Shown here: positions 6,651 through 9,916 of the stretch, one piece after another
Layout: every line of letters begins with the position of its first letter
How positions within the stretch are numbered: position 1 is the first letter of the stretch
Program-made: the position numbers and the translations under genes
The notes under the pieces: generated by a model
The model's input: the letters and a program-made list of their open reading frames with translations, nothing else
Databases searched by the model: none
What the model was told of the DNA's origin: nothing
NCBI GenBank assembly: GCA_019314185.1
Contig: JAFCZU010000186.1
Coordinates: forward strand, 1-9,916
Length of the DNA: 9,916 bases
From: Deltaproteobacteria bacterium
GTDB lineage: Bacteria > Desulfobacterota > Desulfobacteria > Desulfobacterales > ETH-SRB1
Direction of reading: 5' to 3'

Positions 6651-8681
6651 ATGAGCGATCATAAGGTGGAAATCACAAAAATGGATTACAACAAGGACAG
6701 GGCCAAAGCAAAAAACCCTCTTAAAATAATGGATTTGTCCTTGCGTGACGGTCATCAGTCTTTGTTTGCCACAAGAGGACGTACTGAAGACATGATTCCT
6801 GTTGCAGAGCTGATGGATGAGGTCGGATTCTGGGCTGTGGAAACATGGGGAGGCGCTACTTTTGATACAATGCACCGCTTTTTGAATGAAGACCCATGGC
6901 AAAGAATAAGAACTTTGAAAAAATATTTGAAGAAAACCCCTTTTACCATGCTTTTAAGAGCGCAAAACCTTGTTGGATACAGAAATTATGCTGATGACGT
7001 TGCCCGCGCCTTTGTTGATAGGGCTGCCGCAAACGGTATTGATGTATTCAGAACATTTGATGCGCTGAATGATTTTCGTAATTTTGAGACAGTTGTGCCT
7101 GTTATAAAGGAGTGCGGAAAACACTTTCAGGGCTGTATCTGTTATTCAATGACCGAGCCCCGGATGGGCGGAGATGTTTACAACCTTGACTATTATATAA
7201 ACAAGGCAAAAGAACTTGAGAAAATAGGAGCCGACAGTATCTGCATAAAGGATATGGCCGGCCTGATCGCCCCTTATGATGCATATGCAATTATCAAAGC
7301 ATTAAAAACCGCTGTATCGGTTCCTGTACATCTGCACAGCCATTTTACTTCCGGCATGGCTGATATGTCTTTTTTAAAAGCAATTGAGGCCGGCGTTGAC
7401 ATTATTGATACCTGCATGTCTCCTTATGCATACCGGACATCACATCCGGCTGTTGAACCGTTTGTTATGACGCTTCTTGGAACAAACAGAGATACAGGAT
7501 TTGACATCAAGCTCCTCGGGACCATAAACGAGATTCTTGAAAAAGATGTGCTTCCCAAGTACCGGCATCTGCTGAACGACAAGAAAATGTCAATAATCGA
7601 TATCAATGTACTTCTTCACCAGACTCCCGGGGGAATGCTTTCAAATCTAATTAATCAGTTACGTGAAATGGATGCCATGGACAGGCTGAACGAAGTATAC
7701 GCAGAGCTGCCGAAAGTAAGAAAAGATCTTGGACAGGTTCCTCTGGTAACGCCTACAAGCCAGATTGTCGGGGTTCAGACAGTTAACAATGTTCTCTTTG
7801 ATGATGAAAATGAGCAATACAGAATGATTACTGACCAGGTAAAAGACCTGTGTTACGGACTGTATGGAGAAACCCCGGTTTCCATTAATCCTGATGTCAG
7901 AGAAAAGGCTCTGAAAGATTATCCAAGAGGGGAAAAACCGATTGCCTGCAAGCCTGCCGAAGTTCTGGAGCCTGAGCTGAAAAAGGCTGAAGAAGATGTA
8001 AAGGGGCTTGCTGTGGACATGGATGATGTCCTTATATACGCTCTGTATCCTGTTACGGGAAAGAGATTTTTGAAATGGAAATATGGCAAGGAAGAGCCTC
8101 CTCCGGAAGTAAAACCAAAGACACTGGAAGATGTTAAGGCTGAGCAGGATCTGATTGCAAATGCTCTTGCCGGCAGACTTGTTGAAAAGTCGGAGAAAGA
8201 AGCTCCTCCCAAAGGGGAAAGCCTGCGTACGTTTAACGTGTTTGTAGATGATGAATACTTTGAAGTTGGTGTGGAAGAACCGGGAGGTTCGCCGCTTGTG
8301 AGCTATGTACAGCAGATGCCTGCATCAGCATCTGTGCCGGCTGCGGCTCTAAGGCCTGTACCTTCTCCCTTTCCTGCGCCGCCTGCACCGCCGAGACCAG
8401 CGGCTGCTTCCGTTTCTCCGCCGGTTAAGAAATCTGCGCCCGCGGCCATGAAAAAAAGCGATACTGACGGCACTCCGCTGACAGCTCCTATGCCCGGCAT
8501 GATTATAAGCTATGAAAAAAACATAGGTGATTTTGTCAAAAAGGGGGAACCGGTTGTAATTCTGGAGGCTATGAAAATGGAGAATGCCCTGCCGTCTCCG
8601 GCAGACGGAACAATCAACTCGATCAATTTCAGCACAGGTGATTCAGTTTCAAAGGGCGATGTGCTTTGTGTTATTGAGTAA
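6651..8681 (+). CDS. pycB: Pyruvate/oxaloacetate carboxyltransferase fused to biotin carrier (5S-1.3S transcarboxylase type)
   Basis: This 676-residue protein transfers carboxyl between biotin and pyruvate/oxaloacetate and carries the biotin itself. The HMG-CoA-lyase-like barrel (about residues 25-300) has LRDGHQS with metal-ligand Asp33, the lysine expected to be carbamylated at Lys200 (SICIKDMAGL), and the metal-ligand pair His229/His231 in HLHSHFTSGMA. The conserved PYC/OadA domain follows (about 305-510; TPGGMLSN, LVTPTSQIVG). An Ala/Pro-rich swivel linker (about 556-604) leads to a biotinyl domain with EAMKM, biotin on Lys642, 35 residues from the end. AAAGGAGA before the ATG supports the start. 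There is no biotin carboxylase or sodium-pump beta subunit in the window, so pairing with the 12S-like protein as a transcarboxylase is favoured. Oxaloacetate decarboxylase alpha or pyruvate carboxylase subunit B are the other names such proteins receive. Confidence 0.93.
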   Translation: MSDHKVEITKMDYNKDRAKAKNPLKIMDLSLRDGHQSLFATRGRTEDMIPVAELMDEVGFWAVETWGGATFDTMHRFLNEDPWQRIRTLKKYLKKTPFTMLLRAQNLVGYRNYADDVARAFVDRAAANGIDVFRTFDALNDFRNFETVVPVIKECGKHFQGCICYSMTEPRMGGDVYNLDYYINKAKELEKIGADSICIKDMAGLIAPYDAYAIIKALKTAVSVPVHLHSHFTSGMADMSFLKAIEAGVDIIDTCMSPYAYRTSHPAVEPFVMTLLGTNRDTGFDIKLLGTINEILEKDVLPKYRHLLNDKKMSIIDINVLLHQTPGGMLSNLINQLREMDAMDRLNEVYAELPKVRKDLGQVPLVTPTSQIVGVQTVNNVLFDDENEQYRMITDQVKDLCYGLYGETPVSINPDVREKALKDYPRGEKPIACKPAEVLEPELKKAEEDVKGLAVDMDDVLIYALYPVTGKRFLKWKYGKEEPPPEVKPKTLEDVKAEQDLIANALAGRLVEKSEKEAPPKGESLRTFNVFVDDEYFEVGVEEPGGSPLVSYVQQMPASASVPAAALRPVPSPFPAPPAPPRPAAASVSPPVKKSAPAAMKKSDTDGTPLTAPMPGMIISYEKNIGDFVKKGEPVVILEAMKMENALPSPADGTINSINFSTGDSVSKGDVLCVIE

Positions 8682-8689
8682 ACAGGCTC

Positions 8690-8806
8690 TTTTTACCACA
8701 GAGCACACAGAGACCACAGAGGAGTAAAAACAAAAAAGATTAACACGAAAGCACGAAGGTACGAAAACCACGAAAAAAAGATATTTACCACGAAGAACGC
8801 GAAGAA
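8690..8806 (-). repeat. Composite short-tandem element, copy B (inverted)
   Basis: Read on the minus strand it has two 9-mers (TTCTTCGCG, TTCTTCGTG), GGTAAATATC, a run of 8-mers ending in CTTTCGTG, TTAAT, and then three CTCTGTG-type 9-mers followed by GGTAAAAA. Compared with copy A it has one fewer 9-mer, a sign of unit-by-unit slippage. It begins 8 bp after the stop codon of the biotinyl-subunit gene. Confidence 0.8.
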
Positions 8807-8860
8807 AAGCAGGAAAAAGTTTGATGAACGCGTAAAAAATCATTCCAGGCCAGCATCAAG
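8789..8860 (-). repeat. Right arm of long inverted repeat, with a copy of the meaB tail
   Basis: This is the reverse complement of 4374-4445 with two mismatches in 72 bp; 60 bp (8789-8848) are perfect. Read on the minus strand it contains CTTGATGCTGGCCTGGAATGA, i.e. codons L-D-A-G-L-E-stop, against L-D-A-C-L-E-stop at the real meaB end. Confidence 0.9.
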
Positions 8861-8935
8861 TACAGGACCCGCAAGGTTCTGCGCCGGAGCACACGGGCGT
8901 GATAAACCCGTCCTTACGCTACGTCATAATAACAA
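8861..8935 (-). other. GC-rich segment with short open frame running into the meaB-tail copy
   Basis: On the minus strand about 27 codons are open and run in frame into the LDAGLE-stop sequence, giving a stretch that includes RTGLSRPCAP and AQNLAGPV. An in-frame stop lies just upstream and there is no start codon, so it is not an intact gene. It contains the small palindrome ACGGG (8893-8897)/CCCGT (8907-8911). It may be part of a dispersed repeat or a gene remnant; I cannot identify it. Confidence 0.4.
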
Positions 8936-8945
8936 CACACTTTTC

Positions 8946-9058
8946 CTCTTCGTGTCCTTCGTGATCTTCGTGGTGCAACACACATTTTCCTTTTCGTACT
9001 TTCGTGTTTTCGTGATTAATCTTGATTAGTTCTGTGTTCTCTGTACTCTGTGGTAAAA
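8946..9058 (+). repeat. Composite short-tandem element, copy C
   Basis: Three 9-mers (CTCTTCGTG, TCCTTCGTG, ATCTTCGTG; 8946-8972) are followed by a spacer, 8-mers TTTTCGTA, CTTTCGTG, TTTTCGTG (8991-9014), ATTAATCTTGATTAG, CTCTGTG-type units and GGTAAAAAA. Bases 8991-9041 match 4488-4538 of copy A at 48 of 51 positions, in the same orientation. Confidence 0.8.
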
Positions 9059-9082
9059 AACTTTAGAACTTTAGAACTTTAG
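9059..9082 (+). repeat. Three AACTTTAG 8-mers leading into the sucC ribosome site
   Basis: Three perfect consecutive AACTTTAG units end at 9082. The final AG joins the next bases to make AGGAAA (9081-9086), the only Shine-Dalgarno-like sequence before the sucC ATG at 9095 (about 8-10 nt spacing). Confidence 0.75.
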
Positions 9083-9094
9083 GAAATATATATA

Positions 9095-9916
9095 ATGCGG
9101 ATTCACGAATATCAGGCAAAAGAATTATTTAAAAAATATAATATTAGTGTGCCGAATGGCGGGGTTGCCTTTGACCCTGACGAGGCACGAGACATAGCGC
9201 GCAAAATCGGCAGATTTCCGGTTGTTATTAAAGCCCAGATTCATGCAGGCGGGCGCGGCAAAGGCGGAGGTGTCAAGCTTGCGGAATCTACGGATGAGGT
9301 TTATAGCCTGGCACACGGCATTATCGGAACGAAAATTGTTACCAGCCAGACAGGGCCGGAAGGAAAGCTTGTCAGAAAGGTGCTTGTCGAAGAAAAGCTG
9401 GAAATAGATAAGGAACTTTACCTTGGTATTGTTGCTGACAGGAAAACTTCAAAAATACTTATCATGGCAAGCGAGGCGGGCGGAATAGATATTGAAGATG
9501 TGGCTGCAACAGATCCTGACAAGATAATCAGGGTTTATATTGATCCCAACATCGGTCTCCAGCGCTTTCATTGCCGGAAAATTGCTTTTGATCTGAAACT
9601 TACATCTTCTGCCTGGAAGCGGTTTGTTGAAATGCTTCAGAACCTGTACCGGCTCTTTGTCGATTATGACTGCTTACTGGCGGAGATAAATCCGCTTGTA
9701 GTTACAGCTAAAGAATCTATTGCAGCTCTCGACGCAAAGATAGATATTGATGATAATGCCCTGTTTCGCCACAGAAATGTCCTTGAATATCGAGATATTG
9801 AGGAAGAGGATCCTCTTGAGGTCGAAGCATCACGATTTAATCTCAACTATATTAAATTGAATGGAAATGTCGGCAATATGGTAAACGGAGCCGGCCTGGC
9901 AATGGCAACCATGGAT
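9095..9916 (+). CDS. sucC: Succinyl-CoA ligase (ADP/GDP-forming) beta subunit, 3' end outside window
   Basis: The frame is open to the window edge, giving 274 of the usual ~388 residues. The N-terminus MRIHEYQAKELFKKYNI is characteristic. The ATP-grasp nucleotide-binding elements are in place: Lys46 (VVIKAQ) and the GRG loop at 53-55 in HAGGRGKGGGVKLA, numbered as in the E. coli protein. AEINPLVV near residue 200 carries the Glu/Asn that bind magnesium, and LNGNVGNMVNGAGLAMATMD is the start of the CoA-ligase domain. The enzyme converts succinyl-CoA to succinate with nucleotide triphosphate formation, taking the mutase product onward; the alpha subunit gene is expected just downstream. The codons 162-168 region (GLQRFHCRKIAFDL) differs from the common LPYQ form but keeps the frame. 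The start is fixed by homology, with AGGAAA as a modest ribosome site. Confidence 0.95.
   Translation, partial: MRIHEYQAKELFKKYNISVPNGGVAFDPDEARDIARKIGRFPVVIKAQIHAGGRGKGGGVKLAESTDEVYSLAHGIIGTKIVTSQTGPEGKLVRKVLVEEKLEIDKELYLGIVADRKTSKILIMASEAGGIDIEDVAATDPDKIIRVYIDPNIGLQRFHCRKIAFDLKLTSSAWKRFVEMLQNLYRLFVDYDCLLAEINPLVVTAKESIAALDAKIDIDDNALFRHRNVLEYRDIEEEDPLEVEASRFNLNYIKLNGNVGNMVNGAGLAMATMD

Larger units (their letters stand above)
8682..9094. other. 413-bp gene-free spacer before sucC, filled with repeats
   Basis: The gap contains, in order, an inverted copy of the composite element (8690-8806), the right arm of the long inverted repeat (8789-8860), a GC-rich segment (about 8841-8930, roughly 57% GC), a direct composite copy (8946-9058) and three AACTTTAG units (9059-9082). 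I see no supportable gene in either strand, no tRNA and no terminator with a T-tract. It is the widest break in the cluster and the likeliest place for an internal promoter, though none can be pointed to. Confidence 0.6.

Noticed and set aside
8649..8843. Minus-strand open frame of 64 codons after the biotinyl-subunit gene
   Set aside because: It is made of the composite repeat and overlaps the end of the biotinyl gene; its sequence simply reads CACGAAG/CACAGAG repeats in reverse.
8893..8911. Terminator at the ACGGG/CCCGT palindrome before sucC
   Set aside because: The stem is only 5 bp with a 9-nt loop and no T-run follows.

Overview
The window carries a compact gene cluster for the methylmalonyl-CoA branch of propionate metabolism, read entirely on the + strand. 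In order it holds: the 3' part of a class I/II aminotransferase (2-649); methylmalonyl-CoA epimerase (660-1061); a single-chain adenosylcobalamin-dependent methylmalonyl-CoA mutase (1268-3427); its MeaB GTPase chaperone (3408-4394); a biotin-dependent carboxyltransferase that acts on acyl-CoA (4591-6144); a 77-residue protein (6281-6511); a pyruvate/oxaloacetate carboxyltransferase fused to its own biotin carrier (6651-8681); and the 5' part of the succinyl-CoA ligase beta subunit (9095-9916, running off the window).

Together these enzymes can carry propionyl-CoA + oxaloacetate to (S)-methylmalonyl-CoA + pyruvate, then epimerise to (R)-methylmalonyl-CoA, rearrange to succinyl-CoA, and release succinate with nucleotide triphosphate formation. 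All steps are reversible in principle. The pairing of an acyl-CoA carboxyltransferase (12S-like) with a 5S-like/1.3S-like fusion, and no biotin carboxylase or membrane decarboxylase subunit in the window, points to a transcarboxylase (methylmalonyl-CoA carboxyltransferase) rather than an ATP-dependent propionyl-CoA carboxylase. The gene content, moderate GC and repeat-rich spacers suggest an anaerobic Desulfobacterota (Desulfobacterales/Syntrophobacterales-like) sulfate reducer or syntroph. That assignment is inference, because no taxonomic marker gene is present.

The less ordinary part is the spacers. Nearly every gap holds its own tandem array of 7-9 bp units: a 7-mer ladder turning into 8-mers at 1066-1131; RGTGTTA 7-mers at 3386-3413 and 6144-6192; TTCTTCGTG/TTTTCGTG/CTCTGTG composite elements at 4428-4547, 8690-8806 (inverted) and 8946-9058; AAGTGYCTA 9-mers forming a large palindrome at 6496-6623; and AACTTTAG 8-mers at 9059-9082. 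Several have grown into genes. One array writes the C-terminus of the mutase and the start codon of meaB in two different frames, another supplies the last residues and stop of the small protein, and a third touches the stop of the carboxyltransferase gene.

A perfect 60-bp inverted repeat (72 bp with two mismatches) begins inside the last codons of meaB and recurs after the biotinyl-subunit gene. It brackets a 4.3-kb block that contains exactly the three carboxyltransferase genes, so that block is a candidate for inversion. I saw no convincing rRNA, tRNA, CRISPR, transposase, riboswitch, promoter or rho-independent terminator.
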